A DNA stretch of 64,000 nucleotides. Origin: Edaphobacter aggregans DSM 19364 (GTDB taxonomy: Bacteria; Acidobacteriota; Terriglobia; Terriglobales; Acidobacteriaceae). The position numbers and the translations under genes were made by a program. Location: NCBI RefSeq assembly GCF_000745965.1, contig NZ_JQKI01000036.1:1-64000 (forward strand), given 5' to 3'. Of the stretch, positions 32,875 through 42,934 are shown piece after piece (positions within the stretch are counted from its first letter, which is position 1; every line of letters begins with the position of its first letter). The notes under the pieces are model-generated. The model did no database searches. It was not told where the DNA came from and saw only the letters and a list, made by a program, of their open reading frames with translations.

Positions 32875-35800
32875 CTAAAACGAAAATTTTGCTGCGAGTT
32901 GCACGCGACGAGGAGCAGCGGCGCTTTCGATCTGTCCAAAACTGGGATCTTCTCTCTGTCCGTCTACTGCTGCGGGGCCATAAAACTGAGCATGATTAAA
33001 GACGTTGAATGCTTCCATACGGAACTCCAGCGATTTTGTATCGGCCAGGCGTAATCCCTTCTGAAGGGTCATGTCGAAGTTCTCGATCCCTGGACCATAG
33101 AAGATTCGGCGTTTGGCGTTGCCAAGCTGTCCAAGGTTTTCTTCCGGAAACAGCGCTGTATTGAAAGCCGGAAGACCTTTGCGGGCGTGGGTATTGATTT
33201 TGAGCGAACCCGGAAGATATTGCGGCGTATCGAGCAGGTAGTTATTGGCTCCATTGCCCAGAGTGCCTAGTAGCGAGTTGTCGGTGTTGTCGAACAGCGT
33301 TACAGGAAAGCCGGTGGTGAAGCGGGCTGTGCCGGAGAGACTCCATTGCGCTGTAAGGCGATTGCTTTTAGGCAATAGCTCGGCAACCGGAAGCGCCACG
33401 GTATAGCTCCCGACGAAGGCGTGTTTCATATCCCATGCAGAGATGGCCCGGCTCTGGCGGGGGTCGATTGGGTTCAGTTGTTCTCCGAGATTTGATCCCT
33501 GATCGATCGACTTCGCATACGTGTAGCTCAACAGGAACTGCGATCCATGATGCTGATAACGAAGAGTGGTTTCCAGGGCGTTATAGTTCGAGTTGGCGAT
33601 GGAGCTATCGGAGGTATTCTCTCCGTAGTTCGGCCCTTGACCGACGCGGGTTCCCTGGATCGTTTGCCCGGCGCTATTCGTATAAGGCGAGTCCTCGCCG
33701 AAGGGGCCACAGCCGGGGAGACTAAGGCAGAGGACCGGGTCGCCTGGATTAGCCGAAACGAGGGCAAGGATGCGATGCCCCTGATTTCCGACGTAGCTTA
33801 CGGTCAACAAGGTATCTCTCGTAATTTGCCGTTGGATCGAAAGCATATAGTTGCCGGTGTAGGCGGCACGATTGTTGTGGTTGAAGAACGGGTCTGCCGC
33901 AAGGGGAAGAAAGTTGGCCCAGTTGACCGTTGTATCCGGGTTGGAGGAGGAGACGCTGTGTGACGGAAAGGGAAATGGAAACCGCTGCCCGTTGTTGACT
34001 CCCGTTGCGGCCGTAATGAACGGTTGTGCCAGTAATGGGGGACCAGGGCTGAGATAATTGAAACCAAACGGAGGAACCGCATACATGATGCCTGCCGACA
34101 GGCCCTGAAAGGCTGTGTAGAAGAGGCCATAGCTGGCTCGAATGCTGCTTTGTCCGTTGCTTCCAAAGATTTTGCTCCAGAGTCCTTGTTCGAAGCGTGG
34201 CGAATAAGCAAGTCCGATTCTCGGGGCAAAGTTCTTATAGTCGATGGGGGCTTGTGTCTTTGGGACGCCGGGATCACCAGCAACTACGAGTCCTGGGGGC
34301 GCTCCGGGGTAGAGCGTGGACTGTGCTCCGGGTATAGAGGTTTGAATTTGATTGAATTTTTCCCACCATGGCGCAATGACATCCCAACGTAGACCAACAT
34401 TGATTGTCAGGTCAGTTCGCGCCCGCCAGCTGTCCTGCGCATACAGGCCGAAATATCGATTCCGAAGATAGAACGGTTGGCCGGAGGACTGTGTGTAATT
34501 GCTAGGAGTTCCCAACAGAAAGTCAGCATATGGATTACCTGTTTCAGTGCCGTTGATGTTGAATGTTCCGTTGAAGGTGGCGTTCGGATGAATATTCACC
34601 TGATCTGCATGGAACTGGCCGCCAACCTTCAGCATGTGGAGCCCCATCGCTTTGGAGATTCCATCACTGACGTACCAGGTGTTATTTATCTGTGTCAGAT
34701 TAGTGATTGGCACTCCCATGACAAAAGTCGGGAAGGTGATGTTCTCAACACCCCCGAACTGCGGCGCTTGCACGAAGATGCCACCGTCGGCGGCTGGCGC
34801 AAAGCCTTGCGAGGCCACGGTGACTCCGAGACCGCCCTTCGGCTGACCGATGATATTTGCATTGCGGAGATAGCCGACATGAAATTCATTGACCGTATTT
34901 GCGCCAAGGACCTTCGTATCTCCAAGACAGAAGAGTTGCGCTCGCCCGATCGTCAGTGCGTCGAAGCCGGGAATGCTCGCCCCGGCCACAGATCCAGGAT
35001 AGGGATTGTCCAGCCGGTAGTCGTCTAAGAAGTAATAGGCGGACAATTGGCCGAACCGGCTATTTAGATCGATGCGTACTGATCCCTTATCATCTCGAAC
35101 CGTCTGCGAGAATGCTGACGTCGAAAACTGACTCGAACCGGTATTGGGAGAGGGGATGTATTGCAGCAGTTTTTTTGCGGGTGCGGACCATGCGCTTTGC
35201 GGGATAACCCCATTCGGAAAGACAGCGGAGTATGCTTCTCCCGCAGTGACTGTATAGCCAAGTTCCTGCGTCAGCAGAGACGCCAGATAGGGACCGCTTA
35301 CGTTCCCTGTGAGCATGCTCGACTGCGTGATGGGATCGAGAAAATTGCCGTTGCGCTGCGCGACACTGGGGACAGAGATGTTCCCCGTCGAAACACCTTG
35401 AGTCGTGCGCGTCCCCTGATAGTCGGTGAAGAAGAATAGCTTATCCTGCTTGATCGGCCCGCCAATGGCTCCGCCGAACTGATTCTGATTAAAGGCCGAG
35501 CGGGTAGGATCGAAATATCCTCTCGCATCCAAATGCGTGTTGCGAAAGAACTCGAACGCTCTGCCGTGAAATTGACCGGTTCCCGACTTGCTGATCACCG
35601 TGACGATTCCGCCGTTGTAGTTGCCATACTCGGGATCGAAATTCGTCGTTAGGACGCGGAACTGCTCGATCGAATCCAGGTCCGGAATAATCGAAGTGCC
35701 GCCGTTCATGTGCTCCTGCACATCGATTCCATTCACCAGAAACCCGTTGGCTGACTCGCGTTGACCGTTGATGGAGAGATTGCCAGGATTCAGGTCTCCT

Positions 35801-36483
35801 GATGGATCAATGCTGCCGGTCACACCCGCCATGATGACGGAGCTGGGCATAAGGGTCGAGATTGGAGCCACTCCCGGTTGAATCGCCAGCAGGTCGGTAT
35901 AGCTGCGCCCATTCAGTGGAAGCGCCGTCATCTGCCTGCCCGAGACAACTTCTCCGAGGTTCGTCGCAGCAGTTTCGACCTGTACTCCATTCTCGCTCGT
36001 GACCGTCACGGTATCCGATTGTGAGCCGATGACGAGCCTGAAATCCACTCGAATGGACGAAGCCGTGTCCACTGTCAAGTTTGTCGTCCGCTGTGGAGCA
36101 AAGCCGTTGGCTTCAATGATGAGATCGTAGCGGCCAACCGGAAGATTTGGGAAGGAGTAGAGTCCTTGCTTGTCGGAGACCGTTTGATACGTCCTCTGCT
36201 GAGCAGTATTGACAAGCTTCAGCATGGCTCCTGGAACTACAGCAGCACTTTGGTCCGTAGCCATGCCAGAGATGCTGCCCCCTGTCGCCGCCCAGGAGGA
36301 TACTGAAGCCAGCAGGAGAAATACGATTGCCAGAAGAGAGAGGTTCGATCTAGTGACAGTATCTGGAGAAATCGAAGTCGGTCGGAACAAATGCGCCTCA
36401 CAATCCTGAAATAACGGGAAAGAGGCACAAAAGCTCAAGGACTGAGCAATCGCTTCCCGTTTCCACGCGGAGAAGTGTCTCAA
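32875..36483 (-). CDS. TonB-dependent receptor with N-terminal carboxypeptidase-regulatory domain
   Basis: 1202 residues. A signal segment (LSLLAIVFLLLASVSSWAA, about 48-66) precedes a Cna-B/carboxypeptidase-regulatory-like domain (about 70-155: GGSISGMATDQSAAVVPGAM ... LPVGRYDLIIEANGF). A plug region follows (about 165-330, LPLNGRSYTDLLAIQPGVAP ... FRVLTTNFDPEYGNYNGGIV), then a long beta-barrel ending in the aromatic terminus AAKFSF. This is the Oar-like receptor type abundant in Acidobacteriota. No in-frame ATG precedes the signal peptide: the start is TTG 36483 or a later TTG (before FRPTSISPD). A cobalamin riboswitch covers the leader, suggesting a role in corrinoid uptake. Confidence 0.9.
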   Translation of the reverse strand: MRHFSAWKREAIAQSLSFCASFPLFQDCEAHLFRPTSISPDTVTRSNLSLLAIVFLLLASVSSWAATGGSISGMATDQSAAVVPGAMLKLVNTAQQRTYQTVSDKQGLYSFPNLPVGRYDLIIEANGFAPQRTTNLTVDTASSIRVDFRLVIGSQSDTVTVTSENGVQVETAATNLGEVVSGRQMTALPLNGRSYTDLLAIQPGVAPISTLMPSSVIMAGVTGSIDPSGDLNPGNLSINGQRESANGFLVNGIDVQEHMNGGTSIIPDLDSIEQFRVLTTNFDPEYGNYNGGIVTVISKSGTGQFHGRAFEFFRNTHLDARGYFDPTRSAFNQNQFGGAIGGPIKQDKLFFFTDYQGTRTTQGVSTGNISVPSVAQRNGNFLDPITQSSMLTGNVSGPYLASLLTQELGYTVTAGEAYSAVFPNGVIPQSAWSAPAKKLLQYIPSPNTGSSQFSTSAFSQTVRDDKGSVRIDLNSRFGQLSAYYFLDDYRLDNPYPGSVAGASIPGFDALTIGRAQLFCLGDTKVLGANTVNEFHVGYLRNANIIGQPKGGLGVTVASQGFAPAADGGIFVQAPQFGGVENITFPTFVMGVPITNLTQINNTWYVSDGISKAMGLHMLKVGGQFHADQVNIHPNATFNGTFNINGTETGNPYADFLLGTPSNYTQSSGQPFYLRNRYFGLYAQDSWRARTDLTINVGLRWDVIAPWWEKFNQIQTSIPGAQSTLYPGAPPGLVVAGDPGVPKTQAPIDYKNFAPRIGLAYSPRFEQGLWSKIFGSNGQSSIRASYGLFYTAFQGLSAGIMYAVPPFGFNYLSPGPPLLAQPFITAATGVNNGQRFPFPFPSHSVSSSNPDTTVNWANFLPLAADPFFNHNNRAAYTGNYMLSIQRQITRDTLLTVSYVGNQGHRILALVSANPGDPVLCLSLPGCGPFGEDSPYTNSAGQTIQGTRVGQGPNYGENTSDSSIANSNYNALETTLRYQHHGSQFLLSYTYAKSIDQGSNLGEQLNPIDPRQSRAISAWDMKHAFVGSYTVALPVAELLPKSNRLTAQWSLSGTARFTTGFPVTLFDNTDNSLLGTLGNGANNYLLDTPQYLPGSLKINTHARKGLPAFNTALFPEENLGQLGNAKRRIFYGPGIENFDMTLQKGLRLADTKSLEFRMEAFNVFNHAQFYGPAAVDGQREDPSFGQIESAAAPRRVQLAAKFSF

Positions 36484-36489
36484 CTCATC

Positions 36490-36663
36490 CTGGGTAGGTC
36501 TCCTGATTTACAGGCGGAGCTTCTATTTGCAAGCGCCTGACTTTCCGCCTTCCCCGGTCTAAGACCGAGTGGCTAGTGGAAAGTCCTTTTTCCTGATCAC
36601 AGTGGCGGGACCATGCCGGACTCTCACCGGCTTCCCTTTTACGCCCTCGCGGGCACCCAAGAT
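36490..36663 (-). promoter_or_regulatory. Cobalamin (B12) riboswitch
   Basis: Read on the minus strand: a 5' GGTGCCC (near 36660), then GGGAAGCCGGTGAGAGTCCG and GGTCCCGCCACTGTGA, the conserved core and B12-box of the AdoCbl riboswitch, and a 3' closing part ending in TCAGGAGACCTACCC (near 36500). It ends just before the TonB receptor start, so cobalamin is predicted to shut off its translation or transcription. Confidence 0.9.
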
Positions 36664-37384
36664 GGTATTACTCTACCGCAAGTTATCAGATTGCCGAAAT
36701 GGAGATGTCAGGATGGCGTCATTTTCGTTCGTATATCCGTCGTTCAGGCTTGCTCAGTTTTTTCTTCGAAATTCCTTAATGGACAAGCACTCAAACGCAT
36801 TGCCCAAGGCCCTGCCGTTGAACCGTAGATCTCTCAAAGACAGAGGCGCGATATCTATGCGCCAGGATGACTGGGCCGGAGCGTCCAAGGCGTGAACGAT
36901 AGTACTTCGGATCGCGGCTGGAGTGTCACGGCCATTATATGGCCGTCATCGCGGCGTTCATCCATCGAACGCCCTACACGGTCGAGCAGGTCCAGAATAG
37001 ACTCGCCGCCATGTGGCGCGGCGACCGGATCGGTCAGACTTCACGCCTGCTGAACCTGTAACCCTGCGGTTCACAGACCGCTCACGAATTATGCATACAG
37101 GCACTTCGGTGACCTTCTCGCCTCCAGGAAGAAGATTCTCGACTCCAATTTGTCTATGCAATTTACGGTCTTTCCTTGATTACAGATATGCCACGAATCT
37201 ACCAAGTCCTTTCGAGAATTGACCGTGTCGCTTCGATCTTGTGATCAACGATAACGATCAACCCTCGAAAGGTCCGATCCAGAACTCTCTATTGCCGGAA
37301 ATGCGGCGCGAAGTTCGCATTGCGATGTCGGTCGCATGAACGCAGAGCGGGCTTGGGCTAAGGGCGGTCCGCCGGAGGAGGTTT
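36664..37384. other. No supported gene
   Basis: Only short frames. One stem, ACGGCCAT-TAT-ATGGCCGT, is at about 36932-36950. A 41-codon open frame from the ATG at 36939 looks protein-like but matches nothing I recognise. Probably promoter region plus decayed sequence. Confidence 0.4.
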
Positions 37385-37815
37385 GTAATAGGATGCGCCG
37401 GTCGCCAGTTTCGAGGAAAACCGCGGTCGAGCTATCCACGACATAGAAATTAAGATTGAGCGCAGAGATAAACGAGTTTCCGTTTGTCTGCAGACCAGGG
37501 GAATGACATAGTGCCACGGCCATTGGAATTTAATGAATAGTTGCCGGTACCGAGATTAAGGTCTGAGGCTATGAAGCCGAAATTATTCGCGTCGTAGAGT
37601 CCAGTCATATTGTTACTGGTAGCGGTAAACTCGGAGATCCAATCCGACTCGCCGTTATTATTCACACCGGAAAGATTCAATCCATAGCCTTGCGACGAGG
37701 TTAACGACGTGGCGCTCTGCACATCGATGTTCGCTCCGGAGATTCCTGTGCTGTTGCCCGCGCCGTTGTCGATCTCGAGCTCGAAAGTAGATGACAGCAA
37801 AGAGAGCAACAGCAA
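37385..37815 (-). pseudogene. Decayed surface/Ig-like-repeat protein fragment
   Basis: The frame from 37815 (SLTSSQGYGLNLSGVNNNGE, LYDANNFGFIASDLNLGTGNYSL) shifts near 37500 to a second frame that continues with FISALNLNFYVVDSSTAVFL and TGDRRILL. Together they resemble the repeated beta modules of large acidobacterial secreted proteins. The upstream part is missing and the frame is broken, so it is a remnant. No function can be named. Confidence 0.6.
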
Positions 37816-37896
37816 CCTCGTTTGGTCACTGTTGCTCTATGAATCGTGAGGCTTACGACGAAGGTTCTGACACACCTGCTGCTGGTGATTCTACTG

Positions 37897-40443
37897 TTAC
37901 GGCGTGGCCATCGCCATGGGTCCACATAAGTTCCCAGGCGGAGTTCCCGCCGGGAATGGTTCAGTATCGCGATCGATTGACTTTAGAAAGCGAACCACTT
38001 CCTTCCGGTCGCTCGCGTTGGTCAGCGTGTCCACGCCGCCGCTACCGGCACTTCGATGGGCTACGTTCTCAAGTACCGCGTCGAGGGTCGGGGCCGCCCC
38101 GCTGTGAAGATAAGGTGCGCTGGCGAACACCGAGAGAAGTGACGGCACGTTAATGCCGAGCGCCCCACGGGCCTGGACGTTCGCCACATTGTTTGCCCGG
38201 ATCTCATTGCTCACGCCATCCGTGAACAGTGCCGGGTCGAAGGTACCCACTCGGCAGAGGAATCTGACGAGTTGAGCGTCAACGATCTCTGTTGCCGCCG
38301 GTGGCGGAGTGAAATCGACGATGCTGGTCGTCCAGTCAGGACCGCCGTGGCAGTTCTGGCAACCCGCATTTCCGAAGAGATGACGACCCTCCCTAACGCC
38401 GTTGCTGCCTCGAGGAGAGATCGGGGCCCGTACTCCCAACGCTAAATATGTCGCGATGGCGTCCAGGTCCGCGTTCAGGCCTGCATTGGCTGTCGGACGA
38501 AGATCGGGAAGTTGAGCTAGTCCAGCCGCGCCCTCGGGAACGGCCATACCATTGGCGTCAACGCGGATTAAACCTCCACCACCGGAAACCGCCCTTATGT
38601 TACGTGTGAAGTCCTGCACCTCGTCACGAACAGCCGACCAGTTTAGCACCCGTTGATGCGATTCCGGGAGCTTGGGCTTACCATTTTCGATGACCACGTC
38701 TGCGAGCGTAAATGTACTTTGCATGGAGATCGATTGCCGCGGTCCATCCGGGAACATCCATGTAACGCTGTCGACCAGGCCGTTTACATGACAGCTATAG
38801 CAAGTGCCCCAGCCTGTGTCCGACAGGCGTCCGGCCGGTCGCACTGAGTTGGGCTGCTCTCCCACTGGCCCAATGGCGCTGTTAAAGAGCTGCTTTCCCC
38901 GCTGAACAATCGCGTCCGTAGTGCCAGTCGCCGGCAGGTCTGCCGACTGGATGCGCGCAATCGTCCTGTACAGAGTCGGATCGTCGCCCGAGATGTCAAC
39001 CACAGCAACGTCTCGCGAGACGAAGTCCATTACATAAGCGCGGGTATCTTTGGAATCGATGACCAGACCCCGCGGGTTCATGCCGCCGATCACGTCCGCT
39101 GGGTCGGGCTGCTGAATTTCGTTCGGATCTTTCAGTTGAATCCGAACGATGTTCCCGGGGTCGCCCACACCGGACGGCGGGTTGATGGTCGGCTTGCCGT
39201 CACTACCGAGTGTGACGCGAAGGAGCCGATCGGTCGCACCCAGAGCAACGAATCCTTCAGCGACCGAGTGCTTGAAGTCCACAGCGAACGGGTTGGTGTT
39301 GAAGAGTTTCACGCCAACTGGCTCGAAGTTGACACCAACGTTCATGTTGAGCGTCGTCCCCGCCCCAAAAGCCTCAACATCTCGAGTAGTGTCGATTATC
39401 GAGAGACAGCTCTGGACGTTCACGTTGAAACGGAACGGACCGTTTGGCGACGAACACGTACCGGAGACGTACGCAAGGTTGCCTCGCACAATAATGGACT
39501 CCAGCAAATTGGGAAATGCCCCTGTTACGTTATCGAACACCGGTGGTGTGCTGAGCGGCTCGCGAGCCAGCGTATTTCCGTCTGACTTGAATGCGTCCCC
39601 CACATTCGGGAGCGGATTCAAAATCACGGTGTTGATCACATCGTTTGTATGCCCGTCGATCACGGTGACACGTCCGACGCGGCCATTATCTGCCCCCTCA
39701 GTCTGGGTCAGAGGGCGAGTCTCACCGGGCGCGGGCCGCTCGGAGAGCAACTGGGTTACGTAGATTTTCTTTCCATCAGCCGTAATTGCGATGCCGTGGG
39801 GCTTGGTTCCGACGCGCCTGATGGTCTTGATCACATAATCCCGTTCAGCGTCGATGATGGATACGCTGTCGGAGGACTGGTTGGCCACATAGAGTTTTTT
39901 CCCATCCGGAGTCAGCGCGCAGCCGAAAGGCTCAGCTCCGACCGGGATGGTGTCAACCACCTTTTTCTTCTTGGAATCGATGACCGAGACCGTGCCGCTT
40001 ACCATGTTTGTTACGAAGACCTTGACATCATCGTCATCGTCATCGTTTTTCTTTGACTCATCGTTTTTCTTTGACTCATCGTCCCGCCCATTCTCTTTGA
40101 TAGCCACGCACCAAGGTTCTTTCCCAACCGGGATCTCTGCAATTTTCTGATTCGCGTCTTTAGCTACGGAAAATACGGATACTGAGTTGTTGTCCGGGTT
40201 CACGCTCCAGACAAACTTGTTGTCAGCGGTGATCGCGATGGGGCTCGACCGCGTTGAAGACATCTGACCATGCTTTTGGTCATCTCGCGTGTCGTCACGT
40301 TCATCATGGTTGCTACTTTGCTGTTCCTGACTTTTGGCTAACACTGAGGCGTCGCCTGTCCGCGTGTAGGACACAACCAACAAGATGGCTGTGGCAGCGG
40401 AGGCGAGAAGTAGGACGTACGTCCATAGTCTGTGCCTGCTCAT
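37897..40443 (-). CDS. Membrane-anchored YVTN beta-propeller / di-heme cytochrome c protein
   Basis: 848 residues from ATG 40443, preceded by AAGGAG. An N-terminal signal-anchor (about 5-25, LWTYVLLLASAATAILLVV) is followed by a charged linker and a seven-bladed YVTN-type propeller (about 65-480: SPIAITADNKFVWSVNPDNN, VSIIDAERDYVIKTI, GTVSVIDSKKKKVVDTI). A cytochrome c part has two CXXCH motifs, CYSCH (about 595) and CQNCH (about 710), as in MauG/di-heme peroxidase-like proteins. An Asp/Lys/Asn run (about 120-140) comes from a short tandem DNA repeat (40045-40080). Likely a periplasmic redox protein; the substrate is not inferable. Confidence 0.85.
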   Translation of the reverse strand: MSRHRLWTYVLLLASAATAILLVVSYTRTGDASVLAKSQEQQSSNHDERDDTRDDQKHGQMSSTRSSPIAITADNKFVWSVNPDNNSVSVFSVAKDANQKIAEIPVGKEPWCVAIKENGRDDESKKNDESKKNDDDDDDVKVFVTNMVSGTVSVIDSKKKKVVDTIPVGAEPFGCALTPDGKKLYVANQSSDSVSIIDAERDYVIKTIRRVGTKPHGIAITADGKKIYVTQLLSERPAPGETRPLTQTEGADNGRVGRVTVIDGHTNDVINTVILNPLPNVGDAFKSDGNTLAREPLSTPPVFDNVTGAFPNLLESIIVRGNLAYVSGTCSSPNGPFRFNVNVQSCLSIIDTTRDVEAFGAGTTLNMNVGVNFEPVGVKLFNTNPFAVDFKHSVAEGFVALGATDRLLRVTLGSDGKPTINPPSGVGDPGNIVRIQLKDPNEIQQPDPADVIGGMNPRGLVIDSKDTRAYVMDFVSRDVAVVDISGDDPTLYRTIARIQSADLPATGTTDAIVQRGKQLFNSAIGPVGEQPNSVRPAGRLSDTGWGTCYSCHVNGLVDSVTWMFPDGPRQSISMQSTFTLADVVIENGKPKLPESHQRVLNWSAVRDEVQDFTRNIRAVSGGGGLIRVDANGMAVPEGAAGLAQLPDLRPTANAGLNADLDAIATYLALGVRAPISPRGSNGVREGRHLFGNAGCQNCHGGPDWTTSIVDFTPPPAATEIVDAQLVRFLCRVGTFDPALFTDGVSNEIRANNVANVQARGALGINVPSLLSVFASAPYLHSGAAPTLDAVLENVAHRSAGSGGVDTLTNASDRKEVVRFLKSIDRDTEPFPAGTPPGNLCGPMAMATP

Positions 40444-40763
40444 ATAAAACTCCTTTATCGCGTGGGTCGAATTGTAGAAGGAGATTACTTTTGAGAGGGG
40501 CCCGCTTGACAATTGTGAAGCGCTCAAATTATATACGCATATCCAAATTATCCACGGTCCTTGCACTAGCCACGTTGGGCAGACGACTCATTTCCAGAAT
40601 CTATGAACTCGGCTGCATCAAGCTGTTTTTGGTGGTTGGTGGCTACAATTCGTTTTATGGGGTGCATCAGAGAATAGAGGCTCCCAAGAAAACAGTTCCA
40701 AATGGCCGTAAAACCGGCTTCTCGTCTGGATTGTCGGTAAACCTTCTAGAACCGCCGAGCGGC
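40444..40763. other. No gene seen
   Basis: Upstream region of the cytochrome gene; no coding frame or RNA could be supported. Confidence 0.4.
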
Positions 40764-40880
40764 TTAGCGGCTCGGTCCGATACCGATGCGATCATTGACT
40801 GCTGCACGAATCCGCTGCTTGCAGCCGAGGTAGCGCTCGGTCGTTTGCACCGATACGTGTCCCAAAATAAACTGAGTGAG
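40764..40880 (-). pseudogene. Tyrosine-recombinase (integrase) C-terminal remnant
   Basis: The stretch LGHVSVQTTERYLGCKQRIR followed by AAVNDRIGI is the C-terminal end of phage/integron-type tyrosine recombinases, including the catalytic GH...TxxYxx pattern with the nucleophilic Tyr. The preceding sequence is unrelated, so only the last ~35 codons survive. Confidence 0.8.
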
Positions 40881-41231
40881 CCCCGGTGCTCCCAGAGTGC
40901 GCCCGGGCTCGGTACCCCGAACGCTTAGTGTCGGAAGCGAGCCGCCTGGCTTCCGAATCACCGGCAAACCAGAAGTTGCCCATGAAAAGGGTCTCCAGTG
41001 CATTGGGCAAACGGGATTTGGCAATCGAGACCGCCTTGAATTAAATGGAAAGATTGGATTGCATCGGGGCGGTAGGATAATTGTTCATCGGGGAATGCCG
41101 CCAGTGGCAGCATAATGTTGTACTCAGTGGCAGCATTCCATTTCAACCAGCACTGCTGAGAGAGACGGCCGGAAGGTAAGCATCATTATCGAGTACATTG
41201 CGGTTCTCAAGAGGCCTCTTAGTTTTCCCGG
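40881..41231. other. Non-coding stretch with a 12-bp direct repeat
   Basis: CAGTGGCAGCAT occurs at 41102-41113 and again at 41125-41136 in the same orientation, 23 bases apart, reminiscent of the repeated ends of some insertion sequences. No transposase remains beside it and no gene is visible. Confidence 0.4.
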
Positions 41232-41864
41232 ACGACTTTCCTGAGCTCTTTGTCGTCTCGAAGCGCAACAAACTTCGTGTGACGAAGATGGTTTGCGTCT
41301 GTCCGTTCCAAAAAGTCTATGCGGGCTACGGGCCTCTGGTTTAAGTCACACGCATTCCTTCATCTTCTCCGCCGTTAGCCCCTATCCCCATCGCCCTGCG
41401 GCGATCTCGGGAAGATTCACGAAGGGGGAGCGTGAGGTCTGCAGGTGTTTGATTCTCTCGAACACCTCCCGCCTGGTTTCAGGGTGAAGCCTGCTCGAAC
41501 GCGGGAGGCGTATATGAGATCCGTTCCGCGATAAAAACCCGCCACCAAGGAATCAAGACCAAGATTGCTTGAAAACGTAGCCCCCACAACGAACTCCTGG
41601 CCGAGGCTGATTCGGTGCTTGACCCATAGTCCTGATCGCTTCCCCGGCTGATACACGCTATCGGCGCGCTTCGCGACAATCCCTTCTAGGCCATGCTCGC
41701 GAACGAAGGCAAGCATCTCCGCTGCAGTTTTATCTGCGACGGCTGAAAGATCGACGTGTTCCGTGGGTTGAATGATGGAGCGCAGAATGTCTCTTCGTTC
41801 TGCGAGCGGAATTTGGGTAAGGTCGTGCCCCTTGTGAACAAGAACGTCGAATGCGTAATAGATG
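41232..41864 (-). pseudogene. ATP-dependent DNA ligase (LigD/LigC type) fragment
   Basis: From 41864 the frame reads IIYYAFDVLVHKGHDLTQIP, LAERRDILRSI and HGLEGIVAKRADSVYQPGKR followed by LWVKHR, the nucleotidyltransferase-domain C-terminal motifs IV-V of non-homologous-end-joining ligases. The OB-fold part follows with breaks: an altered frame near 41480, then PFVNLPEIAAGRWG-stop-GLTAEKMKEC and a final TDANHLRHTKFVALRDDKEL. In-frame stops, frameshifts and loss of the catalytic Lys region make it a pseudogene. Confidence 0.85.
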
Positions 41865-41882
41865 ATGTGCGACTCGGCCGCG

Positions 41883-42007
41883 GATCCTTCGACTTCGCGG
41901 CTTTGCCGCTACGGTCAGGGATGACACCCTCGAAGAGAGTTCCCCCAGTTGGCGTTAGTGGCGCTTCGGGCGAACTGCTGAGATTCTTCGCTTCGCTCAG
42001 AATGACG
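41883..42007. repeat. Two short GC-rich dispersed repeat copies
   Basis: Two units end in ...CGGTCAGGGATGAC (to about 41932) and ...TTCGCTTCGCTCAGAATGAC (to about 42005). They belong to the same general family of intergenic palindromic repeats found again at 42.6, 42.8, 46.4, 46.6 and 53.8 kb. Confidence 0.5.
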
Positions 42008-42100
42008 GTTGAGTGAGAAGGGCTACCGCCTGGTGGAACGGAAACACGATCGTCGCATGGCAGCTTTTTGTGAAGCGAGAGGTCGGACCGGTGGAGTAGG

Positions 42101-42565
42101 ATGGCGGGCATGAAAGATCTGAACCGTCGTGAACTTTGTGTAGCCCTTTCGGCGCTGGCGGCCGTTGGGGCTGGTGGGCCTCTGGCTGGGGCGCAGGCTA
42201 GGACGAACGATGTGCTGTCGGAGTCGAAGACGTGGACGTTCGATTCGCTTCCGGTGAAGAACAATGCCAACGGAGGGGCTTCGCGGGCAGTGGTGCAGGG
42301 CGTTCTGACTACGGGCGAGCCGGTGGAGGTGCATGAGACAACGCTGCCTCCGGGACAGATGCCGCATCCGCCGCACAAGCATCGGCACTCGGAGTTTCTG
42401 TTTATCCGGGAAGGCGATCTTGAGGTGGACAGCAATGGGACGAAGAGCCGCGTGGGCCCGGGTGGAGTGATCTTTAATGCTTCGAACGTGATGCATGGGC
42501 TGAAGAATGTCGGGACGACTCCGGCGAATTATTTTGTGATTGCGATCAGCCGCGCGGAGGGGTGA
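42101..42565 (+). CDS. Secreted cupin-domain protein
   Basis: 154 residues. The N-terminus has a twin-Arg-like start ([19 protein letters not shown]) and a hydrophobic signal ending near GAQA. A single cupin_2 domain (about 75-150) shows the metal-ligand pattern [11 protein letters not shown] ... and a later His in NVMHGLKN. Such small cupins are often sugar isomerase-like or dioxygenase-like and bind one metal ion; activity cannot be predicted. Start could be 42101 or 42110. It is not linked to the flanking genes by spacing. Confidence 0.8.
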   Translation: MAGMKDLNRRELCVALSALAAVGAGGPLAGAQARTNDVLSESKTWTFDSLPVKNNANGGASRAVVQGVLTTGEPVEVHETTLPPGQMPHPPHKHRHSEFLFIREGDLEVDSNGTKSRVGPGGVIFNASNVMHGLKNVGTTPANYFVIAISRAEG

Positions 42566-42590
42566 GGAGCGGCTTTCTGTTGGGAGAGGG

Positions 42591-42652
42591 CAGTGGTAGA
42601 GAAGCGGGTTTCTCCACTCCGCGGCTCAAGCCACTCCGGTCGAAAAATGACA
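42591..42652 (+). repeat. Dispersed intergenic repeat, copy 1
   Basis: TGGTAGAGAAGCGGGTTTCT ... GCGGCTCAAG...CTCCGGTCGAAA. Nearly identical to 46422-46482 (copy 2) and similar to 53756-53806 (copy 3); it can fold into an imperfect stem. Confidence 0.75.
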
Positions 42653-42769
42653 ACGTTTGTGGCGAGCGGTTCGCGTCTTTGCGCGGATGACCATCTTCGG
42701 TGATGAAGCCGCGCCGAAGATGGGTCGCCAGCTTTACGAAGTGGGTGGTGGCGCGAAAGACAAATACAG

Positions 42770-42827
42770 GGTCTCTCCACTTCGCAGCGGACGATAAGGC
42801 CGTCCGCTGCTTCGGTCGAGATGACTG
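42770..42827 (+). repeat. Related intergenic repeat
   Basis: GGTCTCTCCACTTCGCAGCGGAC ... GTCCGCTGC inner palindrome followed by TTCGGTCGAGATGAC. A more diverged member of the same repeat family. Confidence 0.5.
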
Positions 42828-42934
42828 TTTTCCCGTGATTAGTCGAGATGATGGTTCGGCCGATCGGTCGAGATTCATGTTTCGGCGATGCGTCGAGATT
42901 GAGGTGTTGGCGTGACGGTGAGGTGGCGGAGTCA

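Noticed and set aside
37249..37255. Another CGATAAC
   Set aside because: No GCAAC half at 16-17 bases and no T3SS gene nearby; taken as background occurrence of the 7-mer.
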